Source: Pelagibacterales bacterium SAG-MED22 (GTDB taxonomy: Bacteria > Pseudomonadota > Alphaproteobacteria > Pelagibacterales > Pelagibacteraceae). From it: DNA of 64,000 bases. Positions 43,980-54,041 of the stretch are shown here, one piece after another. Each line of letters starts with the position of its first letter. The stretch's first letter is position 1. The notes under the pieces are model-generated. The model was not told where the DNA came from and made no database searches. It saw nothing but the letters and a program-made list of their open reading frames with translations. The position numbers were made by a program, and so were the translations under genes. The stretch lies in contig JACWDT010000004.1 in the NCBI GenBank assembly GCA_014653985.1, positions 1 through 64,000 on the forward strand. Reading direction: 5' to 3'.

Positions 43980-44972
43980 TCATATCTTATAATTTTTATT
44001 AATTTTATATGGATGAGAGTTAATAAGATTCTTGTCTTTAATTTTATTGATCCATAAAAAGTATTTTTTTAAACCATCTTCTAAATTAATAAATTTATAA
44101 TCATTAAATTTCTTTTTTAAAATTTTATCAGATGCATTATTTCCAAAAGAATCACCTGGAGTATCTTTTTTATTAATAATTTTCCATTCTTTTAAATTAT
44201 TCACTTTAAGAATCATCTTAACAAGATCTTTAACAATTATTTTTTTTCCATTTGAAAGATTAAGAATTTCAAATTTTTTTAGTTTTTTATTATTAATACT
44301 TCGACATAAAATATTAACACAATCAAATATATACATTAAATTTCTGTATCTATATAAAGACCCTTTGATAATTAATGGTTTTTTCTTCCAAATAAAAGAA
44401 CAGTAGATGCTTACCATTCCTTTTTTTAAGTTTTGTAAATTTTCTCCAGGTCCATAAGTATTAAAAATTCTAAAAATTCTTACCTTAACATTTGTTTTAT
44501 TTAAAATTTGATTGACAAACATCTCTCCAGCATATTTTGATATACCATAAATAGAATCAGGGTTTATATTCGAGTTTTCTGTTAGTTTTTTTTTACTAGA
44601 ACCATAAACAGCAACACTACTTGCATAAATAAAATATTTACATTTAATTTTTTTTGCTAACTTGGCAATTAAATAAGTTCCAAAACCATTTGTATCAAAA
44701 TCTTTTTTTGGATCATCATAAGCCCCTTCACCACCAGACTGTGCTGCAAGATGATATATTATATCTGGTTTCCATGTTTCAATTTTTTTTAAAATTTTTT
44801 TGTCTAAGATATTTCCTTTAACAAAGAAGTTCGATTTATCAATATGAGGGATACCTCCCTTATTTTCTAGATTATCAACAATCATAATCTTGTTGTTTTT
44901 TTTTAGTTCATTTGCCAAATGAGCACCAATAAAACCTGCCCCACCAGTAATTAGAATTTTATTTTTTATCAT
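43980..44972 (-). CDS. NAD-dependent sugar epimerase/dehydratase
   Basis: The 330-residue extended SDR starts ILITGGAGFIGAHLANELK. It has YHLAAQSGGEGAYDDPKKD near residue 75, where the serine-rich loop differs from standard GalE, YGISKYAGE with the YxxxK pair near 140 and RIFNTYGPGEN near 170. It probably makes a UDP-hexose or uronic acid epimer; the product cannot be decided. It overlaps the preceding methyltransferase gene by 14 bases. Confidence 0.84.
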   Translation of the reverse strand: MIKNKILITGGAGFIGAHLANELKKNNKIMIVDNLENKGGIPHIDKSNFFVKGNILDKKILKKIETWKPDIIYHLAAQSGGEGAYDDPKKDFDTNGFGTYLIAKLAKKIKCKYFIYASSVAVYGSSKKKLTENSNINPDSIYGISKYAGEMFVNQILNKTNVKVRIFRIFNTYGPGENLQNLKKGMVSIYCSFIWKKKPLIIKGSLYRYRNLMYIFDCVNILCRSINNKKLKKFEILNLSNGKKIIVKDLVKMILKVNNLKEWKIINKKDTPGDSFGNNASDKILKKKFNDYKFINLEDGLKKYFLWINKIKDKNLINSHPYKINKNYKI

Positions 44973-45678
44973 TTTTTTTTAACAATATGTAACCTCTTGA
45001 GCAGTATCTAGGAAATAAAGTGGAAAGTAATTTGTCAAATTTTACTACTATATTAATAAACAAAGTCGGAGTTGCCATAATGCTACCCATACCAAAAAAA
45101 AATAAGCCTTTATTTTTAATAATTGTGCATCCCCAGTTTTCTGAAAAATTAGCTTCACTAATAATCTTATGAGATAAACGAGTGGTTTTAGTTGAGTTTC
45201 TACCAATACGTGGTCTATTAACGTTTACAAACTCAGCTAATATATGGCCTCCTGGTTTTGTTATTCTAATCATTTCTTTAATACTTTTGAGGGCATAATT
45301 TTTAGATTCTGTTTGATTTAAAAGTCTAATTGCATAAACAAAATTGTATTTTTTTTTTATTTTTAAATTTGCAGATTCTAAATGTTTATAATTTATAATA
45401 ATTTTTAATAATCTAGCTTTTTCTAAAAGTTTTTTTAACATATTTTTTGAAGCATCCGCTCCCTCAACTAAATAACCTAATTTAAAAAGTTCAATTAACA
45501 ATCTACCTGTGCCACAACCTACTTCTAAAATATTTTTTTTAGTTGATGTAAATTTCAAAAAATATTTTAATAAGGATAATTCCATATTATGAATGGCTCT
45601 TCCAGATGGACTCATAAACCTTGTTACATCATAAACTTTTGCTTGTTCAAATGTATAAGCTGTTTTTTTTAATTTCAC
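44959..45678 (-). CDS. Class I SAM-dependent methyltransferase
   Basis: The start is a GTG at 45678. The 239-residue protein has ILEVGCGTGRLLIELF (motif I) near residue 50, VEGADASKNML next and VYAIRLLNQTES near 112, followed by MIRITKPGGHILAEFVN. The fold is the Methyltransf_11/25 type. It shares a 14-base overlap with the following epimerase gene and sits 26 bases downstream of a GT2 gene, so it probably modifies a sugar of the same repeat unit. Confidence 0.83.
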   Translation of the reverse strand: MKLKKTAYTFEQAKVYDVTRFMSPSGRAIHNMELSLLKYFLKFTSTKKNILEVGCGTGRLLIELFKLGYLVEGADASKNMLKKLLEKARLLKIIINYKHLESANLKIKKKYNFVYAIRLLNQTESKNYALKSIKEMIRITKPGGHILAEFVNVNRPRIGRNSTKTTRLSHKIISEANFSENWGCTIIKNKGLFFFGMGSIMATPTLFINIVVKFDKLLSTLFPRYCSRGYILLKKNDKK

Positions 45679-45704
45679 TTATTTATAATTATAAATTAAC
45701 CGTG

Positions 45705-46499
45705 TTATTTCATAATTTTAATTTTAAATAGTCTTATACTAGAGATTATATAATTAAAATTAATTATTTGTATTAATATATATATAAACTTTGTTATCTT
45801 CATAAATGGAAATTTATAGTGATATTTTTTAGCAATATTTTTCATTTCTTTTTTCTTAACAGAGCTAGTGTTTAAACTTTTCATACTATCGTGCCACCTA
45901 AATACTCCTGAAGGTTTGTGCATTACTGAAAAAGAACATTTTTGTTCAATAGAACGATATATAAATTCACTATCCATGCAATAATGTAGGTTTTTTGATA
46001 TTTCTCCAGATTTAAAATAATATTTTTTATTAAAAAACATGCTTTGCTGACAAAAAGCCAATACCCCATTTTTAGACAACAAAGATCTAGGTGTAATGTA
46101 TCTATAATATTTTATAATTTCCCCTTTTTTATTTGCATACATTCCATCCCCAATTAAAATGTCTGTTTTAGAATTTTTTTCAAAGTGTCTAGCAACATTA
46201 TTAAGTGCACCCTTAACAAAAAAATCATCTGAATTTAACCAGCACAAAATATCTCCTGTAGCCTTTCTAAAACCCTTATGTATTGCATCACTTTGACCAT
46301 CGTCTCTTTCGGAAACCCAATAAGTTAAATACTTTTCATATTTTTTTATAATTTGAATTGAATTATCTGTAGAGTGACCATCAATTATTATATATTCAAT
46401 GTTTTTATAATCCTGATTTATCACTGAAAAAATTGTCTCTTCTAAAAAATTAGCTTGATTATAAGAGGGTGTTATTATGCTGATTTTTGGATTTTTCAT
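45705..46499 (-). CDS. GT2-family glycosyltransferase
   Basis: This 264-residue GT-A fold enzyme starts ISIITPSYNQANFLEETI. It has YIIIDGHSTDNS near residue 36, VSERDDGQSDAIHKGF near 58 and the metal-binding DxD-type DILCWLNSDDFF near 85. The family transfers a sugar from a nucleotide donor to a lipid-linked acceptor. It lies between a methyltransferase gene and the polymerase-like gene, in the same direction. Confidence 0.9.
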   Translation of the reverse strand: MKNPKISIITPSYNQANFLEETIFSVINQDYKNIEYIIIDGHSTDNSIQIIKKYEKYLTYWVSERDDGQSDAIHKGFRKATGDILCWLNSDDFFVKGALNNVARHFEKNSKTDILIGDGMYANKKGEIIKYYRYITPRSLLSKNGVLAFCQQSMFFNKKYYFKSGEISKNLHYCMDSEFIYRSIEQKCSFSVMHKPSGVFRWHDSMKSLNTSSVKKKEMKNIAKKYHYKFPFMKITKFIYILIQIINFNYIISSIRLFKIKIMK

Positions 46500-46510
46500 T
46501 TTTAATAATT

Positions 46511-47689
46511 TTAAAGTGTATATTTTTTTTTAATTGACATCACAAAACCATTATAAATTGGAAACTCTATCAAAAAACTACCTATACCATTAAACATTAG
46601 AGCGTAGGTAAAAAATGCAAAAATAAAGGTTGATAGATATTTAGATCCTCTATTTATTTTCTTATGGGAAAGAATTTTAAAAATAGTTGATGCCATATTG
46701 TAAAATAAATATAAAAAGGGCATTGTTGCAAAAAAACCATGTTTTAAAAGCATATGCATAACCATAGAATGAGTTGTTGTATAATTTTCATTTGATACTA
46801 AAGCGTAAGTATCATCACCTTTAGAATTTAAATATTTTTTAACCTCAAGAAAATTTTCATAATAATTATTTATTATAGATTTACTCCCGCTCCCAATAGG
46901 GAAATTATCTAAAATATTTGGTATAAAGGTGAAAGTATCAGCACGTTTAGTAAATAAAAAAACTAGAAGTTCGTTAAAAAAGGTTCTTAGTAAAAATATA
47001 TCTATTAAAAAAATAGAAACAAATATTATAAACAAAAAAGATATATAGCTTATTCTGATATTGAATATTAATAATACATAAAACAAAATTAATGTAGTTG
47101 TTATGATAAAAATATGTGAAAAACTCCAATAATAAAATACTAAACTTAGAAATAATAAATTAGACAATAAAAAATAACTATTTTTTTTTTTAAGTATAAA
47201 ATAGTAAGAAATTCCTAATGTAAGATAAAAAAATGGTGATGCATATCTAGAACCAAAAATTGCCGCTTTACCTGCAAGTGATTCTTGATCATAAAAAAAT
47301 AAAAAGAAACCTTCTTTATAAATCAATAAACTTAAAAATGAAAATATAAAGAATTTAGCAAGATTATTTTCATTTTTTAAAAATATGTTAAAAAAGAAAA
47401 AATATAAAATTAAAGACATTAAATAGAAAAATATTGAATTAAAAATGTTGAGTAATTTTACTCCTATAATTATGTCATTTAAAATTACAAAAAAAATGAT
47501 TAAAAAATATGACAAAATTATTTTAGAATTAAATTGAAAATTTTTAAGAATGTATTTATTTAAATTATAAAAAACAAAAATTGCAGCAAATAAATGACTT
47601 ATTCTAATGTTGAATGATGCTATAGAAATCATATGTTCAGTTAGAGCTGTATAAACAATCAAAATTAGTGTTAAAAAATTAACTTTCAT
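46511..47689 (-). CDS. Putative O-antigen polymerase (Wzy-like)
   Basis: The 392-residue protein is very hydrophobic with about ten to eleven membrane helices and a larger loop near residues 265-310. That loop includes NFPIGSGSKSIINNYY and THSMVMHMLLKHGFFATMPF, similar in layout to the catalytic loop of Wzy polymerases. There is no strong family motif beyond topology and location among glycosyltransferases, so this is by context. It overlaps the upstream glycosyltransferase gene by eleven bases. Confidence 0.68.
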   Translation of the reverse strand: MKVNFLTLILIVYTALTEHMISIASFNIRISHLFAAIFVFYNLNKYILKNFQFNSKIILSYFLIIFFVILNDIIIGVKLLNIFNSIFFYLMSLILYFFFFNIFLKNENNLAKFFIFSFLSLLIYKEGFFLFFYDQESLAGKAAIFGSRYASPFFYLTLGISYYFILKKKNSYFLLSNLLFLSLVFYYWSFSHIFIITTTLILFYVLLIFNIRISYISFLFIIFVSIFLIDIFLLRTFFNELLVFLFTKRADTFTFIPNILDNFPIGSGSKSIINNYYENFLEVKKYLNSKGDDTYALVSNENYTTTHSMVMHMLLKHGFFATMPFLYLFYNMASTIFKILSHKKINRGSKYLSTFIFAFFTYALMFNGIGSFLIEFPIYNGFVMSIKKKYTL

Positions 47690-48926
47690 TATTTTCGCTT
47701 ATAATTTTTTCAAATGTGTTTATAAAATTTTTTTCATTATGATTATTTTTAATCTCTTCACGGGCTGAGATACCTAATTTTGATCTATCATTAAGGCTAT
47801 TTATCAAACTAGAAATCGCATTACAGCAAGCTTCTGTATTTACATCACATATTAATCCATTTTTTTTGTGAATTATTGGAGCACCAGAATCCTTACTGCA
47901 AATTACTGGTAATCCAGCTGCCATAGCCTCCTTTACAGATTGGGCGCTTCCCTCAGAATAAGACAAAAAAACATAAATATCCATCTCTGTAAGTTTCTCA
48001 AAAAGACTTTTTTGAGAAATTACGCCATGCTCAATTAATAAATTTTTCTTTTTTAAACTTTTAAAAATGTTATTTTGGTAATAATCTGACTCAATACTAC
48101 CAAAAATATTTAATTTTATATTTTTATGAACTTTTGACAATTCATCTATTGCTTTCAGTAAAGTATCACAACCTTTCCAACTAATAAATCGACCAGAGTA
48201 CACAATGTTAATTTTATCAGAAAAATTATAATTTTTTTTATTAGGTATTAATTTTAAATTTATAGGCATATTATTTATAAATATTTTATTTTCTAAAATT
48301 CCATTTCTAACTAGTGAGTCCTTTACATAAGATGAATTTACAACTATGTAGTCAGATTTCAAAACATCCTCGATTGCCATACTCCATAATCTTTTTCTTT
48401 GATTAAAAATGTTTAAAGCAGAAATTGATTTTGATTGTTTTAGTGAATTTAAAATATCATTTGGATGAGCTGAACTATAATCAACAATTATAGTTTTGTT
48501 TAACTTTTTAGCATAATCTATAACTTTAGAACCAGCTCCAGCACGAACATACAATAAGTCAAATTTTTTAATATAAAAAGAAGATATTAATCCAAAAATG
48601 TAATATGAAATGGAGTAAGCTTTATTTACACTGCACATTTTTAATTTACTTAAAAATAATAGAAAAAAAAGAATTAGATCTGGTATATGAAGCGATACAA
48701 CTTCTTTTTTTATAAATCCTTCCGGTATTCTTTTTGAAATTCGTTCTATTGATGGCCTGTATCCATAAACAAATTTACCAATAGTATTAAATATAATTTT
48801 TACTAAAAATCTATTTGGTATTGATCCAGTTATAAAAGTAACATTATTATTTGAGTATCTTTTTAATAATGATGCAATTTTGTTGAAATGCAATCTTCCT
48901 AGTCCAGATGAAACAAGAATTTTCAT
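47679..48926 (-). CDS. GT4-family glycosyltransferase
   Basis: The 415-residue GT-B enzyme starts ILVSSGLGRLHFNKIASLLK. It has NIVYSGRFISWKGCDTLLKA near residue 240 and the EX7E-type SEGSAQSVKEAMAAGLPVI near 335. Its ATG overlaps the stop of the asparagine-synthase-like gene by four bases, so the pair is coupled. Donor and acceptor are unknown. Confidence 0.87.
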   Translation of the reverse strand: MKILVSSGLGRLHFNKIASLLKRYSNNNVTFITGSIPNRFLVKIIFNTIGKFVYGYRPSIERISKRIPEGFIKKEVVSLHIPDLILFFLLFLSKLKMCSVNKAYSISYYIFGLISSFYIKKFDLLYVRAGAGSKVIDYAKKLNKTIIVDYSSAHPNDILNSLKQSKSISALNIFNQRKRLWSMAIEDVLKSDYIVVNSSYVKDSLVRNGILENKIFINNMPINLKLIPNKKNYNFSDKINIVYSGRFISWKGCDTLLKAIDELSKVHKNIKLNIFGSIESDYYQNNIFKSLKKKNLLIEHGVISQKSLFEKLTEMDIYVFLSYSEGSAQSVKEAMAAGLPVICSKDSGAPIIHKKNGLICDVNTEACCNAISSLINSLNDRSKLGISAREEIKNNHNEKNFINTFEKIISENNES

Positions 48927-50803
48927 CTATTAAACCAAAAAGAATGCCATTTAAAAAAAACAAACATTAACCACAAAATTTTAAAATTTTTATCGTCACC
49001 ACTAATAAATTTATCTCTAATATTTATAACCTTTTTTGTGTTTAAATATTCAAAATTAGAAATATTTTTAGATGAAATAAAATCTATTATCTGATCTGAA
49101 AACTTATCTCTAAAAATTGATACCAAGGGAGGTACAAAACCTTTCTTAGATGCAAATGAATTTTTTTTATTTATTTTTATTTTATCGTAAAGTTTTCTTA
49201 AAATGATTTTAGAATGTAAAACTGAAATTTTATTTTTTTTTGAAAGCGAACTAGCAAGTGCAGCTAAACGATAATCTAACATTGGTTCTCTATTCTCAAT
49301 AGAGTTATACATTGCAGCTTGATCGATTTTATAGAGAATATTGTCTGTTAAAAAATTGTTTACATCATAACTTGAAAAACTTACTTTTTCTTCATCAATA
49401 AATTTTTGCTTTTGTTTGAGTGCATATTTCTGTTTTTGAGAATTAATATTAAATGAAAATATTTCTTTTAAAGTTGCTTCATCAGTTGTTTCACTTAAAT
49501 AAGAGTAATGATCAAGATTATTTTTTAAAAGATGTAAATTTGCAATTTTATTAATTATTTTAAAAATAAAAATGTTATTAAAGACATTCTTTGGAAAAAA
49601 TTTAATTAAATATAATAAATTATTACCAAACAATTTATATAATTCAAAAATTCTATGTTTATTATATCCTAAAAATAATTCATCACCTCCATCTGCACTT
49701 AAAACTACTTTTGATGATTTTGCTGCATACTTACAAATTAAAAAAGTTGGAATAGTTGAGGGGTCAGCAATTGGTCTATCCCAAATTTTTGGCATCTCAT
49801 TTATCACCTGAACATAATCCTCTATATTTGGTTCAATTATTTGATGTTTTAAATTTAAGTTTTTTGCAGTCTTAACTGCTATATCCGTTTCATCAAAAGC
49901 TTTATCTTGAAACTTTACTGTAAGACTTTTAATTTCAGACTCTATTTTGGAAGCATAATTTGCTATTAAACCAGAGTCTATTCCACCACTCAAAAAAATT
50001 AAGTTGTTTACATCGGATCTAAGTCTTAATTCAGTAGATGAATTAAGTATTGAATCTAATTTATCAAACTTTTGTTTATCTGTTAAATTTAAATAGTTCT
50101 CAGTTTCTTTTTCGATAAACCAATATTTAATTTCATTTTGATTATTCTTAACTAAATCAATTTCCAGATAATGGCCAGGTCTTACTTGATTTACTTCATT
50201 AACAATAGTTGAAGGATTCGAAACAAATCCATATCTAAAATATTCGTAAATAGATTTATCTGAACAGCTCAAAGAATATTTTTTTGCTAAATATAATGAT
50301 CTAGCCTCACTGGCGAAATAAAAACTTTTTTGAGATTTTGAATATAATAGTGGCTTAACACCAAACCTATCTCTAATTAAATATATTTTTTTTAGTTGTT
50401 TATCATAAAGCGCGATTGCAAACATTCCATTCAAATTTTTTAAAGCTTCCATACCCCAAAAATGAAAAGCTTTAATTAAAACTTCTGTATCTCCATTAGA
50501 TTTAAAAGTATATCCTTTAGTCTTAAGTTTTTTTCTAATTTCTATATAATTATAAATTTCACCATTAAAAATCATAATAAGGTTTTCATAAGACATGGGT
50601 TGATTTGAAGTTTCATTTAAGTCAATAATAGAAAGTCGTCTATGACCAAAAGCAATCATATTTTGAAAATTTTTTTCAACACTAAAACCCCTGTGATCTG
50701 GTCCTCGATGAGAAAGTGCATCAGTCATTTTATGTAATAAGCTAATTCCCTCTTTTTGATTGTTGAGAAATTCTCTACTAATAAAACCAGCTATTCCACA
50801 CAT
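48923..50803 (-). CDS. asnB: Glutamine-hydrolysing asparagine synthase family protein
   Basis: The 626-residue protein has the N-terminal glutaminase domain beginning MCGIAGF (Cys2 nucleophile), SHRGPDHRG and the NGEIYNY segment. The C-terminal ATP-dependent synthetase domain includes FLSGGIDSGLI near residue 270. Both active sites look intact. Paralogues in glycan loci (WbpS-like) amidate uronic acids. Coupling to a glycosyltransferase gene, and the predicted UDP-GlcA epimerase nearby, favour sugar carboxamide formation over asparagine supply. This is inference from context. Confidence 0.88.
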   Translation of the reverse strand: MCGIAGFISREFLNNQKEGISLLHKMTDALSHRGPDHRGFSVEKNFQNMIAFGHRRLSIIDLNETSNQPMSYENLIMIFNGEIYNYIEIRKKLKTKGYTFKSNGDTEVLIKAFHFWGMEALKNLNGMFAIALYDKQLKKIYLIRDRFGVKPLLYSKSQKSFYFASEARSLYLAKKYSLSCSDKSIYEYFRYGFVSNPSTIVNEVNQVRPGHYLEIDLVKNNQNEIKYWFIEKETENYLNLTDKQKFDKLDSILNSSTELRLRSDVNNLIFLSGGIDSGLIANYASKIESEIKSLTVKFQDKAFDETDIAVKTAKNLNLKHQIIEPNIEDYVQVINEMPKIWDRPIADPSTIPTFLICKYAAKSSKVVLSADGGDELFLGYNKHRIFELYKLFGNNLLYLIKFFPKNVFNNIFIFKIINKIANLHLLKNNLDHYSYLSETTDEATLKEIFSFNINSQKQKYALKQKQKFIDEEKVSFSSYDVNNFLTDNILYKIDQAAMYNSIENREPMLDYRLAALASSLSKKNKISVLHSKIILRKLYDKIKINKKNSFASKKGFVPPLVSIFRDKFSDQIIDFISSKNISNFEYLNTKKVINIRDKFISGDDKNFKILWLMFVFFKWHSFWFNR

Positions 50804-50901
50804 AAATTTTTTTCTTACAATTTCTTAACGCACTTTAAGAATAATTTATTTAAATTAAAATTTTTTTTTGTTTTTGTTATTTTAATTTATTTAAAAAAAT
50901 T

Positions 50902-51876
50902 TTATTCTTTGGATAAATATTCATAATTTATATCGTTTTTAATTGCTTTTTTTCCAATCCAAATATCTTGTAATTTGCCCCAATGTTTTCGTTGTTTATA
51001 GTTAGATAAAATTGAAACTTCAATATCAGGATTAATTTTCTTAGCATAAAAAGCAGCTGTTGATGGGCCTGCAAAAACTTTGTGAAAACAATTTGTTTGT
51101 AATAATTCCTCAGCTGTAACTGGGCCATTCAAGTAATATTTTTTATTTTTAAAAAAAACTTCACCTGTATAAGTTGAAACTATCACTTTATTAATATCTT
51201 TCTCTAATTTATAGTGTTTAATAAGTAAATCTTTGTCAACAATATGAGACGGAATTAATAAAATTAGTTTTTTTGGTATCTGTGATTTGGTCAATATTCC
51301 TTCTAATCTACTTTTGGTTTCTAAATGGTAGTTAAAATTAGGTTTTATATTTATAGTTTTTTTAGAAAAAGGAGAATAACTAGCCCAAATTGAAAAACTA
51401 TAATCAGTCTGATTATAAAATAATTTTGTTATAAAAACAAAAGACTTAAATATATTTATCAAAGTTAACTTATTTTTAATTAGATAAAATTTATATCTGG
51501 ATATACTGTCTAATATTCCATCTGATATATGGCAAACAGTAACATTTTTATTTTTTTTAAAAATACCTGCAGCATTAATGAAATGAAATCCATTTGCTAA
51601 AGGTAAAACAACAACATTTTTTTTTGTTAAAAGTTTAACTAATTCTTCATAAATATCATATCCATTTTTAATGTTTTTATTAAAAAAAAAACTATCTATT
51701 TTTTTAACTTTATTCTTAAATTTTTTTGTTAAATCTTCTAAAGCTATTCTAGAAAATTTTTCAATTTTGTTATTAGAAAAAATACATAAGCATAAATGAT
51801 TAGTATTATAAAATTTAATGATTTCTTCAAGCTCTATAAAATCTGATCTTTTTTTTATGACCACAATAGTTTTCAT
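50902..51876 (-). CDS. Uncharacterised glycan-island protein, possible GT-B glycosyltransferase
   Basis: The 324-residue protein has no signal peptide and no clear motif I can name. It begins with a beta strand TIVVIKKRSDFIELEE. It has VVLPLANGFHFINAAGIFKK near residue 95 and AGPSTAAFYAKKINPD near 273, a small-residue loop as seen at the donor site of GT-B sialyl- and polysialyltransferase-like families. It lies between two membrane or biosynthetic genes of the island. The glycosyltransferase assignment is a guess from fold pattern and location. Confidence 0.6.
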   Translation of the reverse strand: MKTIVVIKKRSDFIELEEIIKFYNTNHLCLCIFSNNKIEKFSRIALEDLTKKFKNKVKKIDSFFFNKNIKNGYDIYEELVKLLTKKNVVVLPLANGFHFINAAGIFKKNKNVTVCHISDGILDSISRYKFYLIKNKLTLINIFKSFVFITKLFYNQTDYSFSIWASYSPFSKKTINIKPNFNYHLETKSRLEGILTKSQIPKKLILLIPSHIVDKDLLIKHYKLEKDINKVIVSTYTGEVFFKNKKYYLNGPVTAEELLQTNCFHKVFAGPSTAAFYAKKINPDIEVSILSNYKQRKHWGKLQDIWIGKKAIKNDINYEYLSKE

Positions 51877-51920
51877 AAATAAAATTAAAATGTTAAATTT
51901 TTATATTACTTTTATTTATA

Positions 51921-52832
51921 TTAATTATATTTTAAATAATTCAAAATATTGACCCTGTTATGCTTCACGCTAAATTTCCATAATTGGGAATCTAAAAAAA
52001 AATGTAGCATTTGACCAGTAATTGGTATTATTATTAAAGAACTTATTACTTCATCTGGGTTTTTTCCAAACAAAGAAAGAATGGACATCAATAATGCGTA
52101 TGAAAAAATTATTATAATAAATTTTTTCTTAGATATATTGACAGCTTTATCTTTAAGTCTACCTAAATGTACTTTGTAAGTTAAATAAAGATATTGTGTA
52201 TAATGCATAGTTACTCCCATGACAATTGCATGCACTGGATTATTAACAAAACAAATTGGATAAAAAATTATAAGCCCTGTGAAATAAACAAAAAAATCAC
52301 TATTAATTTTAAATTTTAAATAATAGTAAAATAACATAATTATTATCAGCGAAAGAATAAAAATATTTAAATAAATTAAATAATTATTCGTAATAAATGG
52401 TACATAAAAACGAAAAAAACCAATCAAGAAAAAAATAAAATTTAATAGGTAAGTTGATAACTCCTGAAATCTAAATTCATTAATTTTACCTGCATATAAT
52501 TTGTATACTCCAAAACTTTGTCGCGTTACGTGATACATATTTGCCATGAAAAAAATAAGCAAAAAAATGCTTTTAAATAAAAAAAACCCTATCAGGCAAA
52601 GAATGCTTATTATTATTGGAATAAATATAAAACTAAATTTATTCTCTTTGATATAACTGAAGTTAGATTTATTTAATAAAAAAGGCCAGGTTGCTCCAAA
52701 ATGCGACTCTGCTAAAAGTACTAGTGTAAAAAAGATTAGATAATTTTCATAGGTTGGAAATAGATACAATAATAAACCATATATAATTGGAAAAATTATT
52801 GGAAATTTAACTAAATTGAACTCAGTATTCAT
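51921..52832 (-). CDS. Multipass membrane protein with conserved-looking histidines
   Basis: The 303-residue protein has about eight or nine hydrophobic helices. Polar and histidine positions lie in or next to the helices: ESHFGATWPF near residue 43, MYHVTRQSFG near 98, TMHYTQYLYLTYKVH near 208 and MLHFFLDSQLWKF near 278. Such patterns recall membrane metalloenzymes or acyl/prenyl-processing proteins, but I do not recognise the family. It is too small and lacks the layout for a Wzx flippase. It is the first gene of the leftward run, next to a divergent plus-strand operon. Confidence 0.65.
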   Translation of the reverse strand: MNTEFNLVKFPIIFPIIYGLLLYLFPTYENYLIFFTLVLLAESHFGATWPFLLNKSNFSYIKENKFSFIFIPIIISILCLIGFFLFKSIFLLIFFMANMYHVTRQSFGVYKLYAGKINEFRFQELSTYLLNFIFFLIGFFRFYVPFITNNYLIYLNIFILSLIIIMLFYYYLKFKINSDFFVYFTGLIIFYPICFVNNPVHAIVMGVTMHYTQYLYLTYKVHLGRLKDKAVNISKKKFIIIIFSYALLMSILSLFGKNPDEVISSLIIIPITGQMLHFFLDSQLWKFSVKHNRVNILNYLKYN

Positions 52833-53011
52833 TTTTTTTTGATTAAAACTTGAACTATAAATTCTACCTTAAACGATAAATAGTGTGATTTAAATAATTA
52901 ATTATATATTTAAAAATTATACTAAAACTATACTAATTAGTTTATCAGAATTACTATTTATTAGAAATATTAAAAAATTGAAACTTAATTAAAATATTAT
53001 TAAAAATTATT

Positions 53012-53938
53012 ATGAATTTAGAAGATTTAATTAGTCCAATAGATAAAAAAAAAATAAATACAAATAATATAAGTTATTTTTCTGAAATTCCTGATCTATA
53101 CTTTGATGATAAGAACTCCATAACTTCTACTCAGTCAGAATTTTATAATGATGTTAAATTTCCCAACTATGATGATATTGATAATTTTGGAACACTTCTT
53201 GATAAATCTTCAAAATCTATCTTTGCAAAAAAACTAGATGAAGAAATCCCATACCACTCTAAGGTTTTGGAAGCTGGTTGTGGCACTGGTCAATTATCAA
53301 TCGCATTAAGTCGATATGGTAGAAAAATACATTCTATTGATTTATCAAAAGGAAGTTTAATTGAGGCAAATAATTTTATTAAAAAAAACGAAATAAAAAA
53401 TGTACAAGTTTACAGAATGAATATATTTAATTTATGTTTTCCAAAAAACTACTTTGATATTATTATTTCTAATGGAGTTTTACATCATACACATAATCCA
53501 AAACTAGCATTTAATAATTTATCAGAATGCTTAAAACCAAATGGTATAGTTGTAATAGGTTTGTACCATAAGTATGGAAGAATAGTTCAAAATATAAGAC
53601 AATTCCTCATTAGTATTTTTGGAGAAAAAATAAAACATATTGATAGAAGATTTTCTGAAAATTTATCTGATAAAAAAAAATATGCTTGGTTTAAAGATCA
53701 ATACAACAATCCTCACGAAACAAAACATTCTTATAATGAAGTTATTGATTGGTTTAATGAAAATAATATAGAATTTATAAATTCTATTCCTTTTAATTTT
53801 GAAGCAAATGACAAATTATTTTCCAAAAAAGAAAAAATTAGTAAATCTGAAATATTTTTAAAAGAATTATTTTTAATTTTTAATTTAAGACAAATATATG
53901 AGGGTGGATTTTTTGTTATGATTGGAAAAAAAAAATAA
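53012..53938 (+). CDS. Class I SAM-dependent methyltransferase with N-terminal extension
   Basis: The 308-residue protein has an N-terminal segment ISPIDKKKINTNN and FSEIPDLYFDD, resembling a degenerate Trm112-like zinc domain that has lost its cysteines. The methyltransferase domain follows, with VLEAGCGTGQLSIAL near residue 87, HSIDLSKGSL next and FDIIISNGVLHHTHNPKLA near 148. It opens the plus-strand operon with sxtJ, the DUF5989-like gene, the carbamoyltransferase and the SGNH gene. A sugar or lipid-linked substrate is likely. Confidence 0.84.
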   Translation: MNLEDLISPIDKKKINTNNISYFSEIPDLYFDDKNSITSTQSEFYNDVKFPNYDDIDNFGTLLDKSSKSIFAKKLDEEIPYHSKVLEAGCGTGQLSIALSRYGRKIHSIDLSKGSLIEANNFIKKNEIKNVQVYRMNIFNLCFPKNYFDIIISNGVLHHTHNPKLAFNNLSECLKPNGIVVIGLYHKYGRIVQNIRQFLISIFGEKIKHIDRRFSENLSDKKKYAWFKDQYNNPHETKHSYNEVIDWFNENNIEFINSIPFNFEANDKLFSKKEKISKSEIFLKELFLIFNLRQIYEGGFFVMIGKKK

Positions 53939-54041
53939 ATCAAATTAATTAGGATATATTCAAATTAATTTAAATAAATTGATATTGAATAAAATATATA
54001 GTAATGAGATTTTATATTATTAGATAATTTATAATAAAATA

